From Bradyrhizobium sp. LTSP885 (GTDB lineage: Bacteria > Pseudomonadota > Alphaproteobacteria > Rhizobiales > Xanthobacteraceae), in the NCBI RefSeq assembly GCF_000938305.1, contig NZ_JYMT01000036.1:157084-221083 (forward strand): a stretch of DNA of 64,000 bases. The letters are read 5' to 3'. The number at the start of each line of letters is the position of its first letter. The first letter of the stretch is position 1. This document shows positions 51,963 to 60,879 of this stretch, in pieces. The position numbers and the translations under genes were made by a program. The notes below the pieces were generated by a model. It was not told where the DNA came from. It saw only the letters and a list, made by a program, of their open reading frames with translations, and searched no databases.

Positions 51963-53456
51963 CTACTCCCAGGACCAGGTCGAGAAGTCGTTCTCGAATT
52001 GCGGGACTTCCTTCCACACGCCCTTCAGCTTCTTGCTGGCAACCGTGATCCATTGCGGCTGGAACAGGAAGCCGGCCACCGCATCGGTCGCCAGCATGCG
52101 CTGCGCGTCGCCGAGCAGCTTGGCGCGGTCGGCCTCGGCCGGCGTCGCCGTGATCTGCTTGTAGAGCGCGTTGAACGCCTGTGACTGGTAGCCGAGATAG
52201 AAGTCGGGCTCGGTCAGCTTCACGAGATCGAACGGCTCGACATGCGACACGATGGTCAGGTCGAAATTATGCGGGCCGTTGGGGGCGAAGACCTGCGACA
52301 ACCATTGCGCCCATTCGATGTTCTCGATCTTGGCTGTTATGCCGACCTTGGCAAGCTGGGCAGCGAGAATTTCGCCGCCCTGCCGCGCGTAAGGCGGCGG
52401 CGGCAGCCTGAGCGACAGCTCGAGCGGCGTGGTGACGCCGGCCTCGCTGAGCAGCTTCTTGGCCTTTTCGGGGTCGTAGGGATTGATATCCGTGGTGTCG
52501 ATATAGCCAAGCGAGCCCGGCGTATAGAAGCTGCCGATCGGTGCGCCGAAGCCATCGACGGCGCCGTCGACCATCGCCTTGCGATCGATCGCGGCAAGGA
52601 TGGCGCGGCGGACGCGTACGTCGTCGAGCGGCTTCTTGCGTTCGTTGATGGCGACGATGGTCTTGGCCTTGGAGCCGCCGACCAGCACGTTGAAACGCGG
52701 ATCGGCCTTGAACTGCGCCAGGCTGCGGGCGGCTGCGACCCGCGGATACGCGTCGACGTCGCCCGACAGCAGTGCTGCGACCTGCGCTGAGGGATCGCTG
52801 ATGAAGCGGATGGTCACCTTGGACAGCTTGATCGCGGCGGCGTTGCGATAGTCCGGCCACTTGTTCAGGGTGATCGACGATCCCTTGGCCCAGGCGCCGA
52901 GCGTGTAGGGCCCGGTGCCGACCGGCTGCGTGACATCGGTCGGCGCGCTCTTCGGCTCGACGATCGAGGCGGACGCCTGGGCGAGCAGGAACGGCAAGTT
53001 CGGTTCGGAATATTTCAGCGCGACCACGATCGTTTCCGGATCGGGCGCAGTCACCGTCTCGAAGGCCTGGAACAGGCTCTTGTCCTTGTTGGTCGAGGTC
53101 GGCGCCGCGGCACGCTCGTAGGAGAATTTCACGGCGGCGGAATCGAACGGCTCGCCGTTGTGGAATTTGACGCCCTTTTGCAGCTTGAACGTGTAGGTCT
53201 TCAGGTCCGGCGTGGCCTGCCAGCTCTCGGCCAGCAAGGGCGACACCGAGCCGTCCTCATTGATCTTGGTCAGCGTCTCATAGAGGTTATAGAGCGTGAC
53301 CTCGGCGATCGCCGCGGCAGCCGCGTTGGTCGGATCGAGCCCCGGCGGCTCCAGCGTCATACCCATCACGACGCTGGTCTTGCCCTGCGCCAGGCTCGGC
53401 AGCGGCATTGCTGCGAATGTGGCGGCCACGGCGAAAATGGTCAGTTTCTTCAACAT
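51963..53456 (-). CDS. ABC transporter substrate-binding protein (oligopeptide type)
   Basis: 497-aa family 5 binding protein. Sec signal MLKKLTIFAVAATFAAMPLPSLAQ. Core: MTLEPPGLDPTNAAAAAIAEVTLYNLYETL, KTYTFKLQKGVKFHNGEPFDSAAVKFSYER and PVGTGPYTLGAWAKGSSI. Last gene of the minus-strand operon permease-permease-ATPase-ATPase-binding protein. Unlike the binding protein at 38331 it is Sec-exported, so the two importers are not recent duplicates. Confidence 0.9.
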   Translation of the reverse strand: MLKKLTIFAVAATFAAMPLPSLAQGKTSVVMGMTLEPPGLDPTNAAAAAIAEVTLYNLYETLTKINEDGSVSPLLAESWQATPDLKTYTFKLQKGVKFHNGEPFDSAAVKFSYERAAAPTSTNKDKSLFQAFETVTAPDPETIVVALKYSEPNLPFLLAQASASIVEPKSAPTDVTQPVGTGPYTLGAWAKGSSITLNKWPDYRNAAAIKLSKVTIRFISDPSAQVAALLSGDVDAYPRVAAARSLAQFKADPRFNVLVGGSKAKTIVAINERKKPLDDVRVRRAILAAIDRKAMVDGAVDGFGAPIGSFYTPGSLGYIDTTDINPYDPEKAKKLLSEAGVTTPLELSLRLPPPPYARQGGEILAAQLAKVGITAKIENIEWAQWLSQVFAPNGPHNFDLTIVSHVEPFDLVKLTEPDFYLGYQSQAFNALYKQITATPAEADRAKLLGDAQRMLATDAVAGFLFQPQWITVASKKLKGVWKEVPQFENDFSTWSWE

Positions 53457-53512
53457 ACGCTTGCTCCCAGGACGTATTGCGCGACCAGCTTAGGCCGGCC
53501 CCACACAAAACA

Positions 53513-54541
53513 CTAACCGCTCTCCGCCGTCGCCGGCGGCAGCGTCATCACGGCCTCGGCGTGGTGGCACGCAGCCAGATGCGCCTGTCCCACTGTCCGT
53601 AGCGCAGGCGCGGTCTCGCGACAATGCTGGTCGGCCAGGACACAGCGCGACGCATAGGGGCACCCCGTCGCACCCGTCGACTGCGAGGCGATCGCCTGCG
53701 CCCCGCGGCGCCGGCGGACGCCGCCGGCCCTGATACGCGGCACCGCCTCGAGCAGCGCGCGGGTATAGGGATGGGCGGAGTGCGCGAACAGATCTTCAGA
53801 ACGCCCCTGCTCGACGATCCGGCCGAGATACATCACCGCGATCTCGTCACAGAGCAGGTCGACGACCGCGAGATCGTGGCTGATCAGGACGTAGCTCAAT
53901 CCGAATTCGCCCTGCAGGTCCTGCATCAAATTGAGCACCTGCGCCTGCACCGAAACGTCGAGCGCGGAGACCGGCTCGTCGGCGACGATCAGCTTCGGCT
54001 GGGTGATCAGCGCCCGCGCAATCGCGATCCGCTGGCGCTGGCCGCCGGAGAATTCATGCGGGAACTTGTCCATGTCGGCGTCGCGCAGCCCGACCTGCCG
54101 CAGCACCTTGGCGACGCGATCGCGCAAACTGCTCCGGTCCATCCGCCCCAGCGCCGTGAGTGGCTCAGCGACGATGCGGGCAATGGTCTGCCGCGGATCA
54201 AGCGATCCATAGGGGTCCTGGAACACCATCTGGAAATCGCGCCGGGCGTGACGGAGTTCGTCGGCCGGCATCTGGTTCAGGTCGCGCCCCAGCAGCGCGA
54301 CCGTCCCCGACGACGGCCGCTCCAGCGCCATCACGACCCGCGCGAAGGTCGACTTGCCCGAGCCGGACTCGCCGACGACGCCGAGGCTCTTGCCCGACAC
54401 GACTTGCGCGGTGACGCCGTTGAGTGCGTGCACCTGCGGCGCCGGTTTGAACAGGCTTTCGCGCGGCAGCGTGTAGCGCTGCACCAGGTCCTTCACCTCA
54501 AGCAGTGGCGTCGCGGGCGCGGACTGGTCGAGCAAGGTCAT
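53513..54541 (-). CDS. Oligopeptide-type ABC ATPase (DppF class), second system
   Basis: 342-aa ATPase: Walker A GESGSGKST, Q-loop MVFQDPYGSLDPRQTI, signature FSGGQRQR, Walker B LIVADEPVSALDV, C-terminal CPYASRCVLADQHC. The ATG at 54541 overlaps the upstream stop by 4 bp; the open frame back to 54640 is inside the previous gene. Confidence 0.92.
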   Translation of the reverse strand: MTLLDQSAPATPLLEVKDLVQRYTLPRESLFKPAPQVHALNGVTAQVVSGKSLGVVGESGSGKSTFARVVMALERPSSGTVALLGRDLNQMPADELRHARRDFQMVFQDPYGSLDPRQTIARIVAEPLTALGRMDRSSLRDRVAKVLRQVGLRDADMDKFPHEFSGGQRQRIAIARALITQPKLIVADEPVSALDVSVQAQVLNLMQDLQGEFGLSYVLISHDLAVVDLLCDEIAVMYLGRIVEQGRSEDLFAHSAHPYTRALLEAVPRIRAGGVRRRRGAQAIASQSTGATGCPYASRCVLADQHCRETAPALRTVGQAHLAACHHAEAVMTLPPATAESG

Positions 54542-55548
54542 GCGACGACGCCTCCGGCTGCCATCGAGACATCCGTCCTGACGCAGCGCACGCCATGGCC
54601 GGCGCCGACATCCACCACTGCGGGCAATGCCGCGCGGCAACCCGCCTCGACGATCGCGCAGCGGTCGGCGAAGGTACAGCCAGCCGGCAAATCGGCAAGC
54701 TCGGGCACCGTGCCGGCAATCGTCGTCAGCCGCGTCCCCTTCTTCGCTCCGAGCCGTGGCCGTGCGCGGAACAGGCCCTGGGTATAGGGATGCCCCATCC
54801 GCGTGAACACGGCATTGGTGACGCCGCTTTCGACGACGGTGCCGCCATACATCACCATCATGCGCTGGACGTTCTCGGCGATCACGCCGAGGTCGTGCGA
54901 GATCAGGATCATCGCCATGCCGCGCTCGGCAACCAGATCGGCGATCAAATCGAGGATCTGCCCCTGGATCGTGACGTCGAGCGCGGTGGTCGGCTCGTCG
55001 GCGATCAGCACGTCGGGCTCGCAGGCCAAGGCCATTGCAATCGTGATGCGCTGACGCTGGCCGCCGGAGAACTGGTGCGGATAGGCGTCGACGCGCTTGG
55101 CGGCGTCGGGAAGGCCGACGCGATCGAGCAAGGCAATGGTCTCTTTCCGCGCCTGCGCCGCCGAGCAGCCGGTGTGACGCCGCAGCGGCTCGGCGACCTG
55201 GCGCCCGATCGTGTGCATCGGATTGAGCGCGGTCATCGGCTCCTGGAAGATCATGCTGATGCGATTGCCGCGCAGCCTGCAGTAGCTAGCATCCGGCAGC
55301 CCCACCAGTTCGCTGCCCTCGAGCCGGATGCTGCCGCTGACGACGGCGCTGTCGGGCAACAGGCCCATCAAAGCGAGCGCGGTGATCGACTTGCCGCAAC
55401 CGGACTCGCCAACCAGTCCGAGCGTCTCGCCCCGCTTCAGTGCAAAGCTGACGCCACGGACGGCCTGTGCCGGGCCGCGGCTGGTGTTGAGCCGGATGCC
55501 GAGATCCTTGACTTCGATAAGGGGTGTATTGGCGTCGTTCACAATCAT
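54538..55548 (-). CDS. Oligopeptide-type ABC ATPase (DppD class), second system
   Basis: 336-aa ATPase: Walker A GESGCGKS, Q-loop MIFQEPMTALNPMHTIG, signature FSGGQRQR, Walker B VLIADEPTTALDV, C-terminal CTFADRCAIVEAGC. The start codon is the ATG within ATGA overlapping the permease stop; a much longer open frame up to 56487 is an out-of-frame reading of the permease. Confidence 0.92.
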   Translation of the reverse strand: MIVNDANTPLIEVKDLGIRLNTSRGPAQAVRGVSFALKRGETLGLVGESGCGKSITALALMGLLPDSAVVSGSIRLEGSELVGLPDASYCRLRGNRISMIFQEPMTALNPMHTIGRQVAEPLRRHTGCSAAQARKETIALLDRVGLPDAAKRVDAYPHQFSGGQRQRITIAMALACEPDVLIADEPTTALDVTIQGQILDLIADLVAERGMAMILISHDLGVIAENVQRMMVMYGGTVVESGVTNAVFTRMGHPYTQGLFRARPRLGAKKGTRLTTIAGTVPELADLPAGCTFADRCAIVEAGCRAALPAVVDVGAGHGVRCVRTDVSMAAGGVVA

Positions 55549-56441
55549 CGCTCCCGCGCCAGCCGGGGATCGAGCAGGTCGCGCAGCCCGTCGCCGAGGA
55601 GGTTGAGGCCGAGCACGGCGATCGCGATCGCAACGCCGGGATAGACCGCAAGCATCGGCGACTGGAACAGCAGCGTCTGCGCGTCGTTGAGCATGCGTCC
55701 CCAGGATGGCTGCGGCGGCTGCGTCCCGAGCCCGAGATAGGACAGCGCAGCTTCGGCGAGGATCGCCAGCGCAAACTGGATCGTCGCCTGCACGATCAGG
55801 ATCGACAGGATGTTCGGCAGCACGTGCTCGATGGTGATGCGGAATTTGCCCTTGCCCGCGGCACGCGCCGCGAGAATAAATTCGCGCGCCCAGATCGCAT
55901 TGGCCGATCCGCGCGTGACGCGGATAAAGGTCGGAATCTGGAAGATGCCGATGGCGATGATCGAGGTCACCATGCCCGGACCGACCACGGCGGCGAGCAT
56001 GATCGCCGAGAGCACGGCCGGAAACGCAAAGGTGAAGTCGCTCAGCCGCATGATGAGTTCTTCGGTCCAGCCCTTGCGGGCGGACGCGACCAGGCCGAGA
56101 CAAACGCCGAACGTCAGGCCGATGCCGACAGCGATGATTCCGACCATGATGGTGGCGCGGGCGCCGACCAGCAGCAGCGACACGATATCGCGGCCGAGCA
56201 CGTCGGTGCCGAGCCAGTGCGCGGCCGACGGCGGCCGCAGCTTTGCGGCGACATCGATGTCGTAGGCTGACCACGGCGTCCAGACCAGCGACAGCAAGGC
56301 TGCTCCCAGCACCAGCAAGCTCAGCACGGCCCCGAGCACAAAGCTGCGATGGCGCAGCGCGCGCCGCCAGAAGCCGGTCGCCGGCCTTGCGCCGGGAATA
56401 CTCGCCGGCGCGCCGGCCGCAGCGGTCAGCGGCGTATTCAC
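55545..56441 (-). CDS. Oligopeptide-type ABC permease (DppC class), second system
   Basis: 298-aa permease: HWLGTDVLGRDIVSLLLVGARATI and EAA loop FIRVTRGSANAIWAREFILAARAAGKGKFRITIEHVLPNILSIL. The start is GTG at 56441, overlapping the upstream stop (GTGA); the frame continuing to 56708 is not protein-like. Confidence 0.9.
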   Translation of the reverse strand: MNTPLTAAAGAPASIPGARPATGFWRRALRHRSFVLGAVLSLLVLGAALLSLVWTPWSAYDIDVAAKLRPPSAAHWLGTDVLGRDIVSLLLVGARATIMVGIIAVGIGLTFGVCLGLVASARKGWTEELIMRLSDFTFAFPAVLSAIMLAAVVGPGMVTSIIAIGIFQIPTFIRVTRGSANAIWAREFILAARAAGKGKFRITIEHVLPNILSILIVQATIQFALAILAEAALSYLGLGTQPPQPSWGRMLNDAQTLLFQSPMLAVYPGVAIAIAVLGLNLLGDGLRDLLDPRLARER

Positions 56442-57388
56442 AGGTTGGCCACCTTGATGCGCGGATCGATGAAGGCATAGAGCACATCGACCACGAAGTT
56501 GACTGTCACGACCATGGCCGCCAGCAGCATCACGCAATTGCGCACCACGATCAGGTCGCGATTGGCGATCGACTGGAAGATCAGACGGCCGAGCCCCGGC
56601 AGATAGAACACGTTCTCGATCACGATGGTGCCCGCCAGCAGGTTGGCGAATTGCAGGCCCATCACCGTCATGACCGGGATCATGGCGTTGCGCAGCACGT
56701 GGCGCCACAGCACCTCGCGCCTGCCGAGTCCCTTGGCCCGCGCGGTGCGCACGAAATCCTCACGCAGTACCTCCAGCACGGCCGAGCGCGTGACCCGGGC
56801 GAGGATCGCGGCCTGCACCACGGCGAGCGAGATCGAAGGCAGCAGCAGCGATCGTACACCTGCCCATACGCCGTCGTCCCAGCCGGCGAATCCGCCGGCG
56901 GACAGCCATTGCAGCTTCACCGCGAACAGCAGGATCAGGAGGATCGCAAACCAGAAGTTCGGCAGCGCGATGCCAATTTGCGTCAGCGACATCACGCCGA
57001 CGTCGCCGAGCTTGTTATGATTGGCGGCGGTGTAGATGCCTGCAGTCAGCGCCAGAACGACGGAGATCGACATCGACATGATCGCAAGCGGAATGGTCAG
57101 CACCAGGCGCTCCGCGATCAATCCGGCCACCGGCGTGCCATAGACATAGCTGTTGCCGAGATCGCCGACCGCCATGCCCTTGATCCAGAGCAAATAGCGC
57201 AGCGCGAGCGGCTGATCGAGCCCGAGCTTGACGGTGAGCGCACGCACCGCATCGGGTGACGCGTCCGCCCCCATCAGCATCTGGGCGGCATTGCCGGGCA
57301 GCGCGTCGAGCACGAGAAAAATGATCAGCGAGGCGGCGAACAGCGTCGCCACCAGGGTCAAGATTCGCCGTAGGACGAAGACGCTCAT
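56438..57388 (-). CDS. Oligopeptide-type ABC permease (DppB class), second system
   Basis: 316-aa permease beginning MSVFVLRRILTLVATLFAASLIIFLVLDALPGNAAQ, with the EAA loop ILARVTRSAVLEVLREDFVRTARAKGLGRREVLWRHVLRNAMIPV. First transporter gene of the minus-strand operon, 72 bp downstream of the amidase gene. Confidence 0.9.
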   Translation of the reverse strand: MSVFVLRRILTLVATLFAASLIIFLVLDALPGNAAQMLMGADASPDAVRALTVKLGLDQPLALRYLLWIKGMAVGDLGNSYVYGTPVAGLIAERLVLTIPLAIMSMSISVVLALTAGIYTAANHNKLGDVGVMSLTQIGIALPNFWFAILLILLFAVKLQWLSAGGFAGWDDGVWAGVRSLLLPSISLAVVQAAILARVTRSAVLEVLREDFVRTARAKGLGRREVLWRHVLRNAMIPVMTVMGLQFANLLAGTIVIENVFYLPGLGRLIFQSIANRDLIVVRNCVMLLAAMVVTVNFVVDVLYAFIDPRIKVANL

Positions 57389-57460
57389 GCGTGCCCGAAT
57401 TCAGTGAATGGACCCGCACGTTTCAACATGTTCGCCGACGAAAGCAAGCCCCGCATGACA

Positions 57461-58882
57461 TCAGGCCGGCCAGCGGCCGAGCAGATCGCTCGCCTGCTCG
57501 AACAGCGCCGAGACGCGCAAAAGATCGGCATCGGCACGGAAACGGCCGACGAGATGCAGGCCGATCGGCAGGCCGTCGCGGCCAAAGCCAGCCGGGAGGC
57601 TGATGGCGGGGTGCCCGGTCATGTTGAAGGGCATGGTCCAGGGAAACCAGTGCGGCCGCACGCTGTCAAAGCTCTGCCCGTCGATATCGATGCTGCCGAA
57701 CAAATCCTGGTCGATCGGCAGCGCTGATCGAGTGAGGGTCGGCATCGCGAGCCAGTCGGCAGTTGCGAGCATCGACTGCACGCGGCGGAACAGCGCGGTG
57801 CGGTCGAACATGGCCTGCTGGTAATCGACGCCGCTGACCTTCTCGGCGAGCGCGAGCTGCTTGAGGAACGTCGCGCTGAGGTTGTTGGGATGATCGGCCG
57901 CGAGCTTTTCGAAGCGGGTGCGCCAGGCGGTGTGGTTGATGGCGCGCCAGATCGGCTCGATATCAAAGCCCTCGCCGGAAAACTCCTCGAGCTCGGCGCC
58001 CAGACTGGCCAACCGATCGAGACTTGCCTTGAACGCGGCCGCCACATCCTCGGTCACCGGACGACCGGGCGGCGAGAGGCAGAACAGGATTTTCTTAGCC
58101 TTGAGATCGCCGCGCGGCGCAGCGACATCTGGATAGTCTGGCACCGGCACGCCGATCGACCAGGGATCGGAGGCGTCCTCGCCCGCCATCGCCTGCAGCA
58201 TCAGCGCGGTATCGGCGACGGTGCGCGTGGTCGGCGTGACATAGGTCTGGTTGCCGAAGGCATCTTGCACCTGGCTGTGCGGGATCACGCCGTTGCTTTG
58301 CTTCAAGCCGACGACGCCATTACAAGCGGCCGGAATCCGGGTCGAGCCGCCGCCATCGGTCGCCACCGCCAGCGGCGCGATGCCGCTTGCGACCGCCACC
58401 GCCGCGCCACCGCTTGAGCCGCCGCTGGAGCGGTCGGCGCTCCACGCATTGCGCGTGCGGCCGAACAACGGCGAATCGGTCAGGCATTTGCTGCCGAACT
58501 CCGGCGTCGTGGTCTTGCCGATCAGGATTCCGCCCTGCGCGCGCAATCGAGCTACCGCCACCGCATCGTGATCGGGCACATTGTCCTGAAACGGCACAGC
58601 ACCGAACGTCGTCCGCACGCCCTTGGTGTTGACGAGATCCTTGACCGTGAAGGGAATGCCATGGAGCAGGCCGAGCGGCGCACCGGCCATGATTTGGCGC
58701 TCGGCGTCCTTGGCCTGCGCCATCGCCTCGTCGGCGCACAGCGTGATGAAGCAGTTCAATTCCGGCTGCAACCGCTCGGCCCGGGCCAGCACCGCGCGGG
58801 TGATCTCGACGGGCGAGACGTCCTTGCGAGCGATGCGCGCGCGAAGCTCGGTCGCAGACAGGAAGCAAGGATCGCCGCTCAT
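57461..58882 (-). CDS. Amidase (amidase signature family)
   Basis: 473-aa Ser-Ser-Lys amidase. Lys81 (PFTVKDLVNTKG), cis-Ser156 in RSSGGSSGGAAVAVASG and nucleophile Ser180 in ATDGGGSTRIPA. It cleaves carboxylic amides to acid and ammonia. The ATG at 58882 is chosen because the family N-terminus (CFLSATELRARIARKDVSPVEITRAVL) begins just after it; the frame goes back to 58984. It heads the importer operon, so the imported compound is probably an amide or short peptide. Confidence 0.9.
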   Translation of the reverse strand: MSGDPCFLSATELRARIARKDVSPVEITRAVLARAERLQPELNCFITLCADEAMAQAKDAERQIMAGAPLGLLHGIPFTVKDLVNTKGVRTTFGAVPFQDNVPDHDAVAVARLRAQGGILIGKTTTPEFGSKCLTDSPLFGRTRNAWSADRSSGGSSGGAAVAVASGIAPLAVATDGGGSTRIPAACNGVVGLKQSNGVIPHSQVQDAFGNQTYVTPTTRTVADTALMLQAMAGEDASDPWSIGVPVPDYPDVAAPRGDLKAKKILFCLSPPGRPVTEDVAAAFKASLDRLASLGAELEEFSGEGFDIEPIWRAINHTAWRTRFEKLAADHPNNLSATFLKQLALAEKVSGVDYQQAMFDRTALFRRVQSMLATADWLAMPTLTRSALPIDQDLFGSIDIDGQSFDSVRPHWFPWTMPFNMTGHPAISLPAGFGRDGLPIGLHLVGRFRADADLLRVSALFEQASDLLGRWPA

Positions 58883-58986
58883 CGTCGAGAACTCTCCGTC
58901 AAGACCGTCCCGCAAGACCGACGGCATTGACAGCCAGAATGACACTCCTGTTAACTCGCCGTCCAATACGAATTTGAAGACCAACC

Positions 58987-59003
58987 CATACGTTTTCGGT
59001 ATG
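58987..59003. promoter_or_regulatory. LysR-type binding site CATAC-N7-GTATG
   Basis: A 5-bp inverted repeat with 7-bp spacer that contains the LysR consensus T-N11-A (ATAC-N7-GTAT). It ends 4 bp before the LysR start and about 105 bp from the divergent amidase start, so it fits both autorepression and control of the amidase operon. Confidence 0.6.
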
Positions 59004-59007
59004 TCTC

Positions 59008-59895
59008 ATGGATCTCCGTCGGCTTCGTTACTTCGTGGCCGTGGCTGAAGAGCGCAGCGTCGGCAAGGCGGCGGAACGGCTGCGGATGGCGCAGCCGCCG
59101 CTCTCCGTACAAATCCGCAAGCTCGAGGCCGAACTGGGCACACCGCTGTTTCGCCGCGGGACGCGCGGAATGGATTTGACCGAAGCGGGTCTTGCCCTGA
59201 TGTCACGGGCGAGCGAAGCGCTCGCGCTCGCCGCCGAAGGTGTCGAAGCGGCGCGCGCGGTCGCGGCCGGGCGGCGCGGACGGTTGTCTGTCGGATACAT
59301 GTTCGTGCTCGCCAGCGCCGTGCTGCCGCAGCTGGTGCCGGAATTGCGCCGGTCGCTACCGGGCGTCGATCTCGACTTCGTCGAGCTGAGTGCGTCGACG
59401 CGTGAACCGTTGCTGCTCGACCGTGCCGTCGGGGTCGCGCTCTGCATGCCGGCGATTCATCACCCGGAGATCCAGGTCGCCCAGATCGGAACGCAGACAC
59501 TGATGCTCGCCGCACCGGCACGTTCGCCGCTGGCGCGCATGACCGCGGTGCCTGTCGACAAATTGCAGGGACGCCCTCTGATCGCGCTGCCGCGGCCGGA
59601 GGAAGAGCCGACCTCGTCCGCCGTGGCGGCGTTGCTTCGGCGGCATCAGGTCGTGATGCCGATCATCAGCCGGGTTGAAACCGTGCATTCGGCGCTCGGT
59701 CTCGTGCTCGCCGGGGAAGGCCTCTCGATCCTGCCGGCCTGCGCCAAACTGGGCGCGCCGCCCGGCATCGTGTTTCGTCCCTTCCTCGACGCCGCCGACA
59801 CGATCGAGATCGCGGCTTGCTGGCGGCGGGATTCCTCGTCCCAGCTGATCCGAACCTTTCTCAAGAGCGCGGAGAAAGTGGTTGCGCGGATCTGA
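59008..59895 (+). CDS. LysR family transcriptional regulator
   Basis: 295 aa. N-terminal MDLRRLRYFVAVAEERSVGKAAERLRMAQPPLSVQIRKLEAELGTPLFRRG is a classic LysR helix-turn-helix (CbbR/CatR-like), followed by the periplasmic-binding-fold effector domain. No good ribosome site before the ATG. Divergent from the amidase-importer operon with a matching T-N11-A palindrome between them, so that operon is the likely target. Confidence 0.9.
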   Translation: MDLRRLRYFVAVAEERSVGKAAERLRMAQPPLSVQIRKLEAELGTPLFRRGTRGMDLTEAGLALMSRASEALALAAEGVEAARAVAAGRRGRLSVGYMFVLASAVLPQLVPELRRSLPGVDLDFVELSASTREPLLLDRAVGVALCMPAIHHPEIQVAQIGTQTLMLAAPARSPLARMTAVPVDKLQGRPLIALPRPEEEPTSSAVAALLRRHQVVMPIISRVETVHSALGLVLAGEGLSILPACAKLGAPPGIVFRPFLDAADTIEIAACWRRDSSSQLIRTFLKSAEKVVARI

Positions 59896-59927
59896 GGCCC
59901 GCATCCGCCGCCGTCGGATGGCATAGC

Positions 59928-60866
59928 CTACCAATAATCGGCGGCCAGTTCGCGGCTGCGCGGCGGATCGGCGCCGGCGCGCGTGCAGGTGAAGGCGGCA
60001 CATTTGCAGGCAAAAGACAACGCGCGCTTGAGCTCGGCCGCGGTGATATCCGCCAACCGCTGCCGGTCGATCCGGCCGAGCCGGTGTAGCGCGGCCAGCA
60101 AAGCCGCCTGAAAGCTATCGCCGGCACCGATCGTATCGACAACCTTCACCACGGGCGCGTCGACCTCGATCAGTCCCGTCTGATGATGCCAGGCGGAGGC
60201 GCCGTGGTTGCCGCGCGTCACGACGACGAGGGACGAGCCGTCCGACAGCAGCTGCACGGCCCTCTCCGCATATGGCTCGTCGCCGAACAGATAGGCGAAG
60301 TCGACGTCGGACATTTTTACGATGTCGGCCTTGCCGCAGAAGGTCATCATCCGCGCGCGATAGGCATCCTTGTCCTTGACCAGGTTCGGGCGACAGTTCG
60401 GATCGAGCGAAATCGTCGCGCTCGGCCGGGCATCCTCGATGAGAGCCAGCGTTTCGGCCGCGCCCTTGTCATGAACCAGCGTTGTCGAGCCGGTGTGAAT
60501 GCATTCAACGCCTCCGAGCGCAATCGCATCACGCCGATAGACCCAGTTTCGCGACGCGGTGTCAGCGTCATAGAACGCGTATTGGGTCTCGGTTCCGGTC
60601 ACGCGCGCAAACGCCAGCGTCGCCTGGTGATCGCTTCGGGTCGCGTAACGAAGATCCACGGCCGAATTCAGCGCGTGATCAGCGATCATCTTGCCGAACG
60701 TATCGGTCGAGATGCCGCCGACAAAGCCTGTCGGGACATCGAGCCGCGCGCCGCCGATCGCGATGTTGAGACAGGAGCCGCCGACCGCGGGCGTCAACGC
60801 TTCGCGGCCGTCCGCCGTCTTCGACGGCAGGAAATCGATCAGCGCATCTCCGCAACTCAGCAGCAT
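59928..60866 (-). CDS. PfkB family carbohydrate kinase (fructokinase-like)
   Basis: 312-aa ribokinase-fold kinase. It starts MLLSCGDALIDFLP, with the substrate-loop GGSCLNIAIGGARL (G-x-x-x-N-x-A) and the C-terminal ATP/anion-hole motif VVDTIGAGDSFQAALLA with catalytic Asp. Phosphorylates a sugar, probably fructose. 13 bp downstream of the FGGY kinase gene, last in the polyol operon. Confidence 0.87.
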   Translation of the reverse strand: MLLSCGDALIDFLPSKTADGREALTPAVGGSCLNIAIGGARLDVPTGFVGGISTDTFGKMIADHALNSAVDLRYATRSDHQATLAFARVTGTETQYAFYDADTASRNWVYRRDAIALGGVECIHTGSTTLVHDKGAAETLALIEDARPSATISLDPNCRPNLVKDKDAYRARMMTFCGKADIVKMSDVDFAYLFGDEPYAERAVQLLSDGSSLVVVTRGNHGASAWHHQTGLIEVDAPVVKVVDTIGAGDSFQAALLAALHRLGRIDRQRLADITAAELKRALSFACKCAAFTCTRAGADPPRSRELAADYW

Positions 60867-60879
60867 CTTGCAAAACGTC

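Noticed and set aside
55549..56487. N-terminal extension of the second DppD-like ATPase to 649 residues
   Set aside because: The extra part reads the permease gene out of frame. The ATPase motifs begin right after the ATG at 55548.
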